Shown: piece after piece, positions 47,257-56,245 of the stretch
Layout: each line of letters opens with the position of its first letter
Numbering within the stretch: the stretch's first letter is position 1
Assembly (NCBI GenBank): GCA_964468435.1
Contig: CAYXVE010000007.1
Location: forward strand, 77,401 to 141,400
DNA from: JBCCTX01 sp964468435
Lineage (GTDB): Bacteria; Bacteroidota; Bacteroidia; J057
Reading direction: 5' to 3'
DNA length: 64,000 nucleotides
Notes under the pieces: model-generated
What the model was told of the DNA's origin: nothing
What the model saw: the letters and a program-made list of their open reading frames with translations, nothing else
The model's database searches: none
Translations under genes and position numbers: made by a program

Positions 47257-49524
47257 ATGGCATTTGATTTAGATATGATTCGGAAGGTGTACGAGCAGCT
47301 ACCCGGGAAAATATCCGCTGCTCGGGAGGTGCTGAAAAGACCTCTTACCCTTACCGAAAAAATACTTTATTCTCACTTGTATCCCGATACAGAATTAGTA
47401 GAATTCGTTCGAGGAAGCTCTTATGTCAATTTTTCGCCGGATCGCGTAGCGATGCAGGATGCTACTGCTCAGATGGCTTTACTTCAGTTTATGATGGCAG
47501 GAAAAGATAGAGTTGCAGTTCCTTCCACGGTACACTGTGATCACCTGATACAGGCCAGAGTAGGTGCCAAACAAGATCTTGAAGAAGCCCTGGTTTCTAA
47601 TAAAGAAGTATTTGATTATTTGCAGTCTGTATCCAACAAATATGGGATTGGATTCTGGAAACCCGGAGCAGGTATTATTCACCAGGTCGTACTTGAAAAC
47701 TATGCTTTCCCGTGTGGTATGATGATCGGTACAGATTCACACACGGTAAATGCGGGTGGTCTTGGCATGATAGCGATCGGTGTAGGGGGAGCTGATGCGG
47801 TAGATGTAATGGCAGGAATGCCCTGGGAGCTGAAAATGCCTAAACTCATCGGCGTTAAACTGACAGGTGAGATGAACGGATGGACGGCTGCCAAAGATGT
47901 AATTCTTAAAGTATCAGGAATCCTGACTGTAAAAGGTGGCACAGGGGCTATATTAGAGTATTTTGGACCTGGAGCCAGAACACTATCAGCTACAGGCAAA
48001 GGTACTATTTGCAATATGGGGGCAGAAATTGGAGCAACCACCTCAACATTTGGATATGATGAATCCATGGATCGTTACCTCAGGGCTACAGAACGCGAAG
48101 CTGTGGCTGATCTGGCTAATGAGATCAAAGAACATTTGACAGGTGATGAAGAGGTATATGCTGAACCTGAAAAATATTTTGACCAGTTGATCGAGATCAA
48201 CCTCAGTGAACTGGAACCCCATATCAATGGGCCATTTAGCCCCGATAAAGCATGGCCTCTCTCTAAATTTGCTGAAGCTGTCCAAGAACATCAGTACCCC
48301 CAGACATTAGAAGTAGGTCTGATCGGTTCTTGTACCAATTCATCCTATGAAGATCTAGACCGCGCAGCATCCGTAGCAAAACAGGCGGCGACTAAGCACC
48401 TCAAAGCTAAATCTGAGTTTACCGTTACCCCTGGATCTGAACAGATCCGATATACGGTTGAACGCGATGGATTGCTCGTGCCATTTGAAGAAATTGGTGG
48501 GGTAGTCCTGGCAAATGCATGTGGACCCTGTATTGGACAGTGGGCCAGGCATACCGATGATCCTGATAGAAAGAATTCTATTATGACCTCTTTTAACCGT
48601 AATTTCAAAAAACGAAATGATGGAAATCCCAACACACATGCTTTCGTTGCCTCGCCGGAAATTGTAACGGCTTTTGCCATTGCAGGTGATCTTACCTTCA
48701 ACCCTGTAACTGATACCCTGACAAATGAGGATGGTGAAGCAGTAAAACTGGATCCTCCCATAGGTGATGAACTACCGGAAAAAGGATTTGACGTAAAAGA
48801 CCCAGGTTTTGTCCCTCCAGCAGAAGATGGTAGTAATGTGGATGTGATTGTCGACCCGGAGTCTGATCGTCTCCAACTTCTAACTCCTTTCGATTTCTGG
48901 GATGGAAGTGACATTACGGGATTGACTTTGTTGATCAAAGCATATGGTAAATGTACTACAGATCACATTTCCATGGCAGGTCCATGGCTCCGCTACAGAG
49001 GACACCTGGAAAATATTTCCAACAACCTCCTCTTGGGAGCAGTCAATGCATTTAATCAGAAGGCCAACTGGGTGAAAAATCAACTCAGTGGTGAATATAA
49101 CGAGACGCCTAAAGTAGCCAAAGCCTATGCTGATGCAGGAGTACAATCTGTCATCGTTGGAGACGATAATTATGGTGAGGGATCTTCACGTGAGCATGCT
49201 GCAATGGAACCCCGGCATAGAGGGGTACGCGCTGTGATTGTCAAATCATTTGCCAGAATCCACGAGACCAATCTCAAAAAACAAGGAGTACTAGCACTGA
49301 CCTTCGATAATCCAGCAGATTATGATAAAATTCTGGAAGATGATAAGATAGACATATTAGTAAGCACCATCGCACCTAATAAGCCTGTTAAAGTTATGCT
49401 GAATCATATAGATGGAACCCAAGATGAGATTCTGTGCAACCACACGTTCAATGAAAATCAACTGGAATGGCTGAAAGCAGGAAGTGCATTAAACCTGATA
49501 CGCAAGTTAGAAGGTGCAGCGTAA
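47257..49524 (+). CDS. Aconitate hydratase, mitochondrial type
   Basis: Aconitase interconverts citrate and isocitrate in the TCA cycle using a [4Fe-4S] cluster. Cluster cysteines are visible in LIGSCTNSSYEDL near 350-362 and NACGPCIGQW near 418-427. Substrate motifs include GTDSHTVNAGGLG near 160-172 and the C-terminal swivel stretch GEGSSREHAAMEPRHRGVRA near 641-660. The 755-residue length and the spacing fit the mitochondrial ACO2-like form rather than AcnB. It is a single gene with its own promoter and terminator. Confidence 0.96.
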   Translation: MAFDLDMIRKVYEQLPGKISAAREVLKRPLTLTEKILYSHLYPDTELVEFVRGSSYVNFSPDRVAMQDATAQMALLQFMMAGKDRVAVPSTVHCDHLIQARVGAKQDLEEALVSNKEVFDYLQSVSNKYGIGFWKPGAGIIHQVVLENYAFPCGMMIGTDSHTVNAGGLGMIAIGVGGADAVDVMAGMPWELKMPKLIGVKLTGEMNGWTAAKDVILKVSGILTVKGGTGAILEYFGPGARTLSATGKGTICNMGAEIGATTSTFGYDESMDRYLRATEREAVADLANEIKEHLTGDEEVYAEPEKYFDQLIEINLSELEPHINGPFSPDKAWPLSKFAEAVQEHQYPQTLEVGLIGSCTNSSYEDLDRAASVAKQAATKHLKAKSEFTVTPGSEQIRYTVERDGLLVPFEEIGGVVLANACGPCIGQWARHTDDPDRKNSIMTSFNRNFKKRNDGNPNTHAFVASPEIVTAFAIAGDLTFNPVTDTLTNEDGEAVKLDPPIGDELPEKGFDVKDPGFVPPAEDGSNVDVIVDPESDRLQLLTPFDFWDGSDITGLTLLIKAYGKCTTDHISMAGPWLRYRGHLENISNNLLLGAVNAFNQKANWVKNQLSGEYNETPKVAKAYADAGVQSVIVGDDNYGEGSSREHAAMEPRHRGVRAVIVKSFARIHETNLKKQGVLALTFDNPADYDKILEDDKIDILVSTIAPNKPVKVMLNHIDGTQDEILCNHTFNENQLEWLKAGSALNLIRKLEGAA

Positions 49525-49561
49525 GGCTATTTGCAAAACGAACGATAAAGCCTGTATAAAA

Positions 49562-49589
49562 AAAGAAGCCGGTAACTACCGGCTTCTTT
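49562..49589. terminator. Bidirectional terminator between aconitase and OmpA-like genes
   Basis: A 12-bp perfect stem (AAAGAAGCCGGT with its complement) and a 4-base loop have A-rich and T-rich flanks on either side. It serves the two convergent genes. Confidence 0.9.
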
Positions 49590-49615
49590 TTTTATTAACT
49601 ATATGTCTTAAAAAT

Positions 49616-50371
49616 TTATCTTGAGCTTCCTTCCTGGTCTTTGTAGATCTTGTAAAGACCCTGGATCTCAGGAACTACAATAAATTCAGTTCTTCTATTT
49701 TTCTGCTTACCTTCATCGGTATCATTAGAAGCAATAGGCTGAGTATCACCCTTACCAGCAGCTGTCAGACGCTTACCATCAACTCCCATTTTTTCCAGCT
49801 CAGATACGATAGCCAGAGCACGTGCAGTACTCAGTGCCCAGTTATCTTTATACTTGTACTTGTGGATCTTTACGGGATCATTGTCAGTATGCCCTTCTAT
49901 ACGGATGGTAAGATCGGGATTATCCTTGATAGCGTTAGCGATAGTCTCCACTACCTCTTTTGAATCGTCAGACAATCTTGCTCTACCTGCATCAAACAGG
50001 ATGCTGTTGCTCAGCGTAATGTAAAGCTTTCCATTACGTTCACTTACCTCCAGATCATTGGGATCATAAGTTTCAAAAGCTTCAGCGATTGATTCATACA
50101 GTGCATTAAGCTTTTCGTTGCCCGCTTTCACCTGGGCGGCGAAGTTTTCTACTTCGCCTTCTGACATATTCAGATCGCTCTGAAGGGATTCAGCTCTACC
50201 CTGTAAGTCTTTAATTTGCGCATCGCGATCTGCAATTTCCCTCCTAAGTGCTTCTTCAGACTGAGCTTTAGCCTGTGTAAGCTCTTCATATTTCTGTTTA
50301 GAAACACATGAGGACAGTGCAACGACTGCTAGAAGGGAAAGAAAAATTTTGTTCATACCTGAAATCTTCAT
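49616..50371 (-). CDS. OmpA-family lipoprotein with coiled coil (Pal/OmpA-like)
   Basis: The frame is open further upstream, but the ATG at 50371 (or 50356) gives a lipoprotein signal with lipobox LSSC and lies downstream of the promoter candidate. A coiled coil of about 80 residues follows. Next comes an OmpA-like peptidoglycan-binding domain with SILFDAGRARLSDDS, IRIEGHTDNDPV and NWALSTARALAIV, whose Asp and Arg contact meso-DAP. It should tether the outer membrane to peptidoglycan. It is monocistronic. Confidence 0.88.
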   Translation of the reverse strand: MKISGMNKIFLSLLAVVALSSCVSKQKYEELTQAKAQSEEALRREIADRDAQIKDLQGRAESLQSDLNMSEGEVENFAAQVKAGNEKLNALYESIAEAFETYDPNDLEVSERNGKLYITLSNSILFDAGRARLSDDSKEVVETIANAIKDNPDLTIRIEGHTDNDPVKIHKYKYKDNWALSTARALAIVSELEKMGVDGKRLTAAGKGDTQPIASNDTDEGKQKNRRTEFIVVPEIQGLYKIYKDQEGSSR

Positions 50372-50439
50372 GATTTTCGCGTTAGTATCTGGTTTAACTG
50401 TGTGATTACAAATTTGGAATACGTGTACCTTAATTAATG

Positions 50440-50471
50440 CATATTTATTCATACTTCTTGAAATAAGCAAA
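50440..50471 (-). promoter_or_regulatory. Candidate promoter of the OmpA-like gene
   Basis: On the minus strand, TTTG (50468-50471) and TAAATATG (50440-50447, 7 of 8 to consensus) are separated by 20 bp. The implied start near 50434 favours the short coding start at 50371. Confidence 0.4.
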
Positions 50472-50567
50472 TAATTTTCCCTATTGTTAAATATTTCCAA
50501 TTTACAGAGCAAACAAAAGGGATAATCACCTAATGTATTTTCTGCTAAATTAAACTCACATTTAGGC

Positions 50568-50613
50568 AGAATTCACGTTATTATATAAGAAGAATTCACG
50601 TTTTCATATAATA
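50568..50613 (+). repeat. Two 23-bp tandem direct repeats upstream of the PQQ-type dehydrogenase gene
   Basis: Units at 50568-50590 and 50591-50613 match at 20 of 23 positions and each begins AGAATTCACGTT and contains ATATAA. They end 14 bp before the start codon. Spacing of about two helical turns suits a dimeric regulator. This is inference from sequence only. Confidence 0.65.
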
Positions 50614-50627
50614 TAATAAAAAAATAA

Positions 50628-52268
50628 ATGATTATGAAGAGACAGTACCGTTTAATAATCTCTTTTCTCTTATGTTCTATGTTTTTCCATCAAACAAAAG
50701 CACAACCTCTTATCGAACTCAGGGAGTATGCACGGGGGCTTACGTTCCCGGTAGATATTGCTAGCACAGGAGATGAGCGGCTTTTCGTAGTAGCTAAAAA
50801 TGGTTTTATCCAGATTGTAAATGCTGATAGCCAGGTATTGGATGTTCCCTTTCTGGACATCCGTGATAGGGTCGTCGGCCCCAACCCGCCTGATGAACGC
50901 GGATTACTGGGACTCGTATTTCATCCTAATTATGAAGAAAACGGTTACTTTTATGTAAATTATACCGGAGAAGGAAATACTACACACATATCCCGCTTTA
51001 AGGTTTCTCTTAATAACCCCAATCAGGCAGATCCTAATAGTGAAGTCGTTTTACTCACAATAGGTCAACCCTTTTCCAATCACAATGCAGGAGATCTGGC
51101 TTTCGGTGATGATGGATTTCTCTACATCCCTTTGGGAGATGGGGGAGCAGGTGGGGATCCGGGTAACCGCTCTCAGGACGAGGAAAACCTGCTGGGTAAA
51201 ATCCTGCGAATTGATGTAGATAATATTGATGAAGGACTGAACTATGCTATCCCGGATGATAATCCTTTTGTCAATGAGCCTGATATACCCAATGAAATAT
51301 GGGCTATAGGGCTAAGAAATCCTTGGCGCTTCAGCTTTGATCGAGAGACTTTTGACATCTGGATCGGTGATGTAGGTCAAAACAGTTGGGAAGAGATATC
51401 TTATCTTCCTGCGGGAGAGCAGAAAGGTGCCAACTATGGATGGCGCTGCGTTGAGGGTAGTGCAACTTTTAATACGTCTGGTTGTGGCGACATCTCTAGC
51501 CTTATCAACCCCGTGTTTGAGTATAGAAATAATCCCAATGGAGATGGATGTTCGGTTACAGGAGGATTTGTATACCGTGGTTCAAACTACTCCCTGCTTA
51601 AGGGTGTTTATATCTTTGCAGATTACTGTAGTGGTAAAATCTGGACCATAGAAAGAGATGAAAATGACAACTGGGAGATAACCGACCAAGGAGCCAGACA
51701 GAGACTTGAATATAGTACCTTTGGAGAAGACTATAATGGAGAGCTATTTGTAGCTGCCATGAACCAGGGACGTATCTACCGCGTAACAGAAGTATGCTCT
51801 CCACTTATCCCCCGGATTACTTCTGAAGAAAGGACGCTTACTGCTAGTAGTGGGGATAGCTTTCAGTGGTATCGAAACGGTGAAGCGATAGAGGGGGCTA
51901 CCAGTGCTACATTTACGCCCAATGCTTCTGGAGAATATACAGTAGAGGCATCCTACGAAAGTGGATGTTCAGTCTTATCGGAAGTATTCCCTTTTGCTAT
52001 CCAGTCTGTGAAAAATATGTTTGAAGATGCGGATATATCTTTCCGCCCCAATCCATTCAGTGATGAGGCGATTCTTACTTTCCCGAATCCCAATTATTAT
52101 CCTTATGAGATTAGAATCAGTGATCTTCAGGGTAGGTTAATTAAAAGAATGATAGCGGTTCGTACAGCAGAAGTACGCATAAGTCGCGACAACTTGCCTG
52201 AAGGGATCTTTCTACTGGAACTGAGAGGAGAGAAGAACTATTTTGGAAAAATAAAGGTAATAGAGTAA
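50628..52268 (+). CDS. PQQ-type sugar dehydrogenase (GSDH/YliI fold) with T9SS sorting domain
   Basis: The signal peptide ends in TKAQ. A six-bladed glucose/sorbosone dehydrogenase propeller occupies about 30-400, recognised from DERGLLGLVFHPNYEENGYF near 85-104, the conserved His in QPFSNHNAGDLAFGDDGFLY near 145-164, GDGGAGGDPGNRSQ and the metal/cofactor stretch IWAIGLRNPWRFSFD. An Ig-like segment follows near 400-460. The last 75 residues are a type A T9SS sorting domain starting FRPNPFSDEAIL and ending GEKNYFGKIKVIE. The enzyme is thus expected at the cell surface; its sugar or aldehyde substrate is unknown. Confidence 0.88.
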   Translation: MIMKRQYRLIISFLLCSMFFHQTKAQPLIELREYARGLTFPVDIASTGDERLFVVAKNGFIQIVNADSQVLDVPFLDIRDRVVGPNPPDERGLLGLVFHPNYEENGYFYVNYTGEGNTTHISRFKVSLNNPNQADPNSEVVLLTIGQPFSNHNAGDLAFGDDGFLYIPLGDGGAGGDPGNRSQDEENLLGKILRIDVDNIDEGLNYAIPDDNPFVNEPDIPNEIWAIGLRNPWRFSFDRETFDIWIGDVGQNSWEEISYLPAGEQKGANYGWRCVEGSATFNTSGCGDISSLINPVFEYRNNPNGDGCSVTGGFVYRGSNYSLLKGVYIFADYCSGKIWTIERDENDNWEITDQGARQRLEYSTFGEDYNGELFVAAMNQGRIYRVTEVCSPLIPRITSEERTLTASSGDSFQWYRNGEAIEGATSATFTPNASGEYTVEASYESGCSVLSEVFPFAIQSVKNMFEDADISFRPNPFSDEAILTFPNPNYYPYEIRISDLQGRLIKRMIAVRTAEVRISRDNLPEGIFLLELRGEKNYFGKIKVIE

Positions 52269-52320
52269 ATTATAACCACTAAGCTGCTGTGAACGTATCA
52301 GTAGCATATACAAGAATATT

Positions 52321-52944
52321 ATGCGTAATAAATCACATATCGCGAGGTCTGCTGCAATGATGGAACCAGCTATAGATAAAGGACTGATCATTGAGATTGG
52401 CGAGACTGCAGCCGTTTCTGCAGTGATGTCTGGAATTAATGGGATGGTCAAAGAGGGTCAGGACAACATGGTTAAATTGCAGAATGGTGAGATCGGTGGC
52501 AGAGAACTTACAGTGAAGGTTATACGTACTGGTGCCAAAGATGCTGCTACGGGCGGAGCTAAGGCTGCACTGGCATTGAGTGTGAAAGAAGGTATTCGTG
52601 CGATTAGTAAGCGGATGGGATGGAGAGGACTCTGGAGACTTAGTATCAAACATTCCCATGCTTTTACAGCAGTAGCCTTCGGTATGGTGGATCAGGGTTG
52701 GTGTACAGTCAGATGGATGAACGGAGATTTGCAGGATAAAGATTTTGGAATAGATACTTTTCAGAATATAGGAGCTACCAGCGGTGCTATCGGTGGAGCT
52801 GCTACTGGAGCAGCATTAGGTTCTGTCATACCAGGTGTAGGTACAACAGTGGGTGCTATTCTCGGAGCTTATCTGGGTAGCCATAGCGGTAGTCAGGGAG
52901 GACGTGCAATCGGTGTTCAGATTTTTGATCCCAAAGAACAGTAG
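52321..52944 (+). CDS. Hypothetical protein with C-terminal glycine-zipper
   Basis: This 207-residue protein has no signal peptide. The first 130 residues are helical and Ala/Lys-rich (ELTVKVIRTGAKDAATGGAK and VKEGIRAISKRMGWRGLWRL). The region about 150-195 is a glycine-zipper: GATSGAIGGAATGAALGSVI and GTTVGAILGAYLGSHSG, a pattern of membrane-inserting or oligomerising helices. I recognise no wider family. It follows the dehydrogenase by 52 bp and ends at a very strong terminator. Confidence 0.6.
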   Translation: MRNKSHIARSAAMMEPAIDKGLIIEIGETAAVSAVMSGINGMVKEGQDNMVKLQNGEIGGRELTVKVIRTGAKDAATGGAKAALALSVKEGIRAISKRMGWRGLWRLSIKHSHAFTAVAFGMVDQGWCTVRWMNGDLQDKDFGIDTFQNIGATSGAIGGAATGAALGSVIPGVGTTVGAILGAYLGSHSGSQGGRAIGVQIFDPKEQ

Positions 52945-52958
52945 TAATTTCTATCATC

Positions 52959-53000
52959 AAAAAAGGTAGCGGAAGTATACTGACTTCCGCTACCTTTTTT
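52959..53000. terminator. Very strong bidirectional terminator
   Basis: An 18-bp perfect stem, including the six A/T pairs at the base, closes a 6-base loop. It is the longest perfect hairpin in the window and separates the plus-strand gene from the oxidase operon. Confidence 0.93.
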
Positions 53001-53147
53001 GATTTTTTAAAATGCCTCACTTTTGATTAAGAACACAAAAAACCTCCATTATCCTAAGAGATCATCAGCCTAATTCCACCGAAATCGCATAGCAACTAAC
53101 TGTTAACACAATTCCTTCATTTTTTATCTTTTCTACATATGAATTGT

Positions 53148-53432
53148 CTATTGACTGGCTGATTTTTCAAATTCACTCTTATACTTCCACCAGATAAAAC
53201 CGATAATCCCCCCAATAATAAAAGGCATAGCCAATAAGTACAATATTCCAGTATTGATCCCTTGACCTACCACGAGATTTCCGGCTTCATCCCTCGTAGC
53301 TGCAGCAGATTTGCAAGTAGCACATTGTGCCCAACTGCTCTGTGCTATACCAACCAGAAGCACAATAAGCGCGATAGCTATTTTCAGTATGTATATATAA
53401 ATATCAGTTGTTAGCTTTTTCATATCAATCAT
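53148..53432 (-). CDS. Small exported CxxC membrane protein of the oxidase operon
   Basis: The start chosen (53430-53432) overlaps the stop of the preceding gene as TAATG, implying translational coupling. The 94 residues comprise a signal peptide ending in SSWAQ, an exposed CATCKSA motif just after it, and one membrane helix (ILYLLAMPFIIGGIIGFIWW). Proteins of this shape accompany DUF420 and Sco genes in Bacteroidota. A thiol or copper-handling role in oxidase assembly fits the context but is not shown. Confidence 0.65.
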   Translation of the reverse strand: MIDMKKLTTDIYIYILKIAIALIVLLVGIAQSSWAQCATCKSAAATRDEAGNLVVGQGINTGILYLLAMPFIIGGIIGFIWWKYKSEFEKSASQ

Positions 53433-53989
53433 TAAATAGGATGGCAGGGTGAAATAAACGCATATACCAGTACGCCGGTTACTGCTACATATAGCCATAG
53501 CGGTAGCGTAATCTTTGCTAATTTTTTATGTCTTTCATAGCGCATATTTACCGCTCTGTATATAGAAAACGAGGCTAGAGGAATAATCGTTACAGAGAGT
53601 ATTATATGGGTGATTAAAAAGAAGTAATACACACTAGCTGGTACTAATCCATCACCACAGTACGGGGTATGACCTACTGCTAGGTGATACATGACATACA
53701 ATACTAAAAATACAGCTGAAAGCATAAAAGCACTTACCATCATAGCACGATGTAGCTGAATCTTCCTGTTACGGATGAAAATGACTCCCAATATGAGTAA
53801 AATAGACACGGTGGAGTTGATCAATGCATTGATCTTTGAGAGCAAATAGGGATTAAAACCCAGCTCTATAGGAGGTATCAATCCTGGGGTAAGCAAAATA
53901 CCTACTACCATGGGTATCAATATAGATACACCCCATATAAAAGGGATATAAAACTTATCATTCAGCTTTTGAGTTTGCTCCATTTGCAT
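53432..53989 (-). CDS. DUF420 family membrane protein
   Basis: The 185 residues form about five membrane helices with His residues near helix ends (VMYHLAVGHTPYCG and FLITHIILSVTIIPLASFSIY), as in the DUF420 family, which is found next to heme-copper oxidase genes. It may help heme or copper insertion, by analogy with CtaG-like proteins. It lies 45 bp after the Sco-like gene and overlaps the next gene by 1 bp. Confidence 0.8.
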   Translation of the reverse strand: MQMEQTQKLNDKFYIPFIWGVSILIPMVVGILLTPGLIPPIELGFNPYLLSKINALINSTVSILLILGVIFIRNRKIQLHRAMMVSAFMLSAVFLVLYVMYHLAVGHTPYCGDGLVPASVYYFFLITHIILSVTIIPLASFSIYRAVNMRYERHKKLAKITLPLWLYVAVTGVLVYAFISPCHPI

Positions 53990-54034
53990 GTTATATCGCT
54001 TTGTATTAAGTACAACTTTGTGAGTGGATAGTTG

Positions 54035-54727
54035 TTAGTCCCTTCTCTGATTTCGCCTGAGTTCATCAGGATATTCTATTACTGTCAACGCCTGAAGATC
54101 TTCGTTGATCTTACGGATCTCTGCCAGGTCAGTCGCAACGTAGTATTGCCGGACTTTACCAGATTTATCTATCAATGCAATTGTTTGGGAAGTAAAAGGT
54201 AATACCTGATCTTTAAAAGCAAGACTATCCCATTTTTTCTCCATTTCGCCTATTCCCAGTTGTTCTGCACCGAGACTCAGTACATCATTCTGACTACCCC
54301 AGACAGCTTTCCACTGCTTTCCATCTCCCTTAAATTCCGTTTCCATGTATGTAATGAGTTCAGGGGTGAGCGTATCTCCAGTATATACCGATAGCATGCC
54401 TATGTAATCTGCCTCATTGATGTTATTCAGCACGCTTTTCAGATTACCATGTAAAACCGTGGTGAGTAGTGTATCCCTTATCGAGAAAAAGTCAATCAAG
54501 TAAATCTTGCCCAGAATATCTTCTGTTGTAATGAGATCCTCATCTATACTGTTCAATCTGATTTGACGAATCTGTGGGATGATAGAATCACCCGATACTG
54601 TTTCCATATACTGATATGGAATCTTATTGAAAACAGGCTTGGAGATATATCTGAATAGAATATATATCAGTAATGGAAGTACGAGTATGGTTAACAGCAC
54701 CAAGGCTTGTATACGGTTCTTGGCCAT
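54035..54727 (-). CDS. Sco1/SenC-like protein without cysteines
   Basis: The layout is that of a Sco protein: an N-terminal membrane helix (LVLLTILVLPLLIYILFRYI), then a thioredoxin-like periplasmic domain with EDILGKIYLIDFF and a C-terminal IALIDKSGKVRQYYVA. In active Sco proteins the ...DFF... strand is followed by a CxxxC copper site. Here it reads IRDTLL, and no Cys occurs anywhere in the protein. It therefore cannot bind copper or act as a thiol reductase in the usual way. Position between oxidase subunit IV and DUF420 supports descent from a Sco gene. Confidence 0.7.
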   Translation of the reverse strand: MAKNRIQALVLLTILVLPLLIYILFRYISKPVFNKIPYQYMETVSGDSIIPQIRQIRLNSIDEDLITTEDILGKIYLIDFFSIRDTLLTTVLHGNLKSVLNNINEADYIGMLSVYTGDTLTPELITYMETEFKGDGKQWKAVWGSQNDVLSLGAEQLGIGEMEKKWDSLAFKDQVLPFTSQTIALIDKSGKVRQYYVATDLAEIRKINEDLQALTVIEYPDELRRNQRRD

Positions 54728-54788
54728 TTACCTTTGATTAATTAAATACAAAAACCGTGAGGAAAGGGTTTTGTTAACAAGGAGAGCC

Positions 54789-55115
54789 TCAAAAGCTTCC
54801 CCAATAATTTCCTTCCCAAAGTAAACCGATGATCAGCCACGCGATAAAGATAAAGGGAATGAGGATGATCCAGATTAGTCTTTTGACCTCATGTTTGAGG
54901 TGCATGAATTCCGCAACTATATAAAATGCTTTGAAGATTGTTAGGATGATAAATAAAGCCAGCACCATCGTACTTACAGTTTCAGGTTTTAATCCAAAAG
55001 TACTTGAATAAAAATCCTTGGTACCTGCAATGATAAATTCCAGAACTGTCAGTCCCAACAAGATAAAAAATGTTCTCCAGATCGCATTCTTTGCATTTAA
55101 ACTATCTGCTGCCAT
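54789..55115 (-). CDS. Cytochrome c oxidase subunit IV-type protein
   Basis: The 108 residues form three helices (TFFILLGLTVLEFIIA, VSTMVLALFIILTIFKAFYIVAEFMHL and LIWIILIPFIFIAWLIIGLL). The pattern with the conserved VAEFMHLKHE fits the CyoD/CtaF-like (subunit IV) family. It lies 58 bp after subunit III. Confidence 0.82.
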   Translation of the reverse strand: MAADSLNAKNAIWRTFFILLGLTVLEFIIAGTKDFYSSTFGLKPETVSTMVLALFIILTIFKAFYIVAEFMHLKHEVKRLIWIILIPFIFIAWLIIGLLWEGNYWGSF

Positions 55116-55173
55116 GTTTCAATGTATGTCATTAAATGATTAACGTTATCAGGGCAAAAACTTACTAGTCGTG

Positions 55174-56097
55174 TCATACCAGATAAAAGAAGGTAAATAC
55201 GAACACCCATACAAGATCCACAAAGTGCCAGTAAAGTCCTATTTTCTCGACCATCTCATAGTGTCCTCTGCGTTCATAAGTACCATTTTTCACGCCGATA
55301 AGCAAAATAACCAAAAGGACTACCCCACTGAATACATGGGTTCCGTGAAAGCCGGTAACGAAGAAGAACAGGTCACCAAAGGCTTGGGGGCCATATTCAT
55401 TGGCTTTGAGGTTTGCTCCACCATGTGTTCGGTTGATGTATTCTCCTTCAGCATTTTTAGCTGTTCCAATCTCTTCGATAGTGGCGATTTTTTTCGAGTC
55501 CACGATCTTGGTGCCATCTTTGAGGCGGAAGCCGATTAGGTCTCCGGCACTGTTATACATGTACAACGCTGGTAGAACCTCGTGATGAACGAGAGAAATT
55601 TTATCTTCAAACCCTAACGCTGAAAGTCGTTTTTCGGGAATCGCTACAGCTGAATTATCATGTCCGTGAATAAAGTGATACCACTCATATGCCTGGCATC
55701 CTAGGAAGGTAGCTCCTCCAATAATAGTGAGGAGTACGTATTTAAATACTTCTTTACGGGATTTGCGGTGCCCTGCTTCCACCGCCAATACCATCGTAAC
55801 ACTGCTGACAATCAAAATAAAGGTCATGATACCCACAAATACCAGGGGTGCTTCGATATGGAAAAGCTCGTACAATGCAGGTACATGTGTAAATACTATT
55901 TCGGGATTTGCCCATGCCTGCAAAGAGGCGTCAGTTACAGAACGTACACGCAATGCACCATATGAAATCAGTAAGGCCGAAAAGGTAAATGCATCTGACA
56001 CAAGGAAAAACCACATCATCAACTTACCGAAACTTGCATTAAACATCGGTCGTTCTCCCTCAAGCAGTGCCTTCTTATCTACTGATACTTCTGCCAT
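55174..56097 (-). CDS. Cytochrome c oxidase subunit III with a large loop insert
   Basis: Subunit III of the heme-copper oxidase. Typical stretches are WFFLVSDAFTFSALLISYGA near 29-48, FHGTHVFSGVVLLVI near 248-262 and YWHFVDLVWVFVFTFFYL at the end. Between the helix around YEWYHFIHGHD and GDLFFFVTGFHG lies a hydrophilic insert of about 90 residues, so the protein has 307 residues. It is the first gene of the minus-strand operon; subunits I and II are not in this window. Confidence 0.9.
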   Translation of the reverse strand: MAEVSVDKKALLEGERPMFNASFGKLMMWFFLVSDAFTFSALLISYGALRVRSVTDASLQAWANPEIVFTHVPALYELFHIEAPLVFVGIMTFILIVSSVTMVLAVEAGHRKSRKEVFKYVLLTIIGGATFLGCQAYEWYHFIHGHDNSAVAIPEKRLSALGFEDKISLVHHEVLPALYMYNSAGDLIGFRLKDGTKIVDSKKIATIEEIGTAKNAEGEYINRTHGGANLKANEYGPQAFGDLFFFVTGFHGTHVFSGVVLLVILLIGVKNGTYERRGHYEMVEKIGLYWHFVDLVWVFVFTFFYLV

Positions 56098-56177
56098 GTT
56101 ATTCTCGAATTAATTTAAAAACCAGCTTTATAAATCCTAACATCGGGATTCTGTTAATGTTATATTCTACTTTAAGA

Positions 56178-56212
56178 CAAAGTTAACAGAAATCAGCATT
56201 TGGAAAAACAAA
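56178..56212 (-). promoter_or_regulatory. Candidate promoter of the oxidase operon
   Basis: On the minus strand, TTTG (56209-56212) and a perfect TAACTTTG (56178-56185) are spaced 23 bp apart. The predicted start near 56172 leaves a leader of about 75 bases. Confidence 0.55.
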
Positions 56213-56245
56213 TCGATATTTTATGAGCTTTTAAGTTTCAGTGCT

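Noticed and set aside
48345..48938. A 197-codon frame antisense to aconitase.
   Set aside because: It is entirely inside a strongly conserved gene and is rich in Ser/Pro as expected of an antisense shadow.
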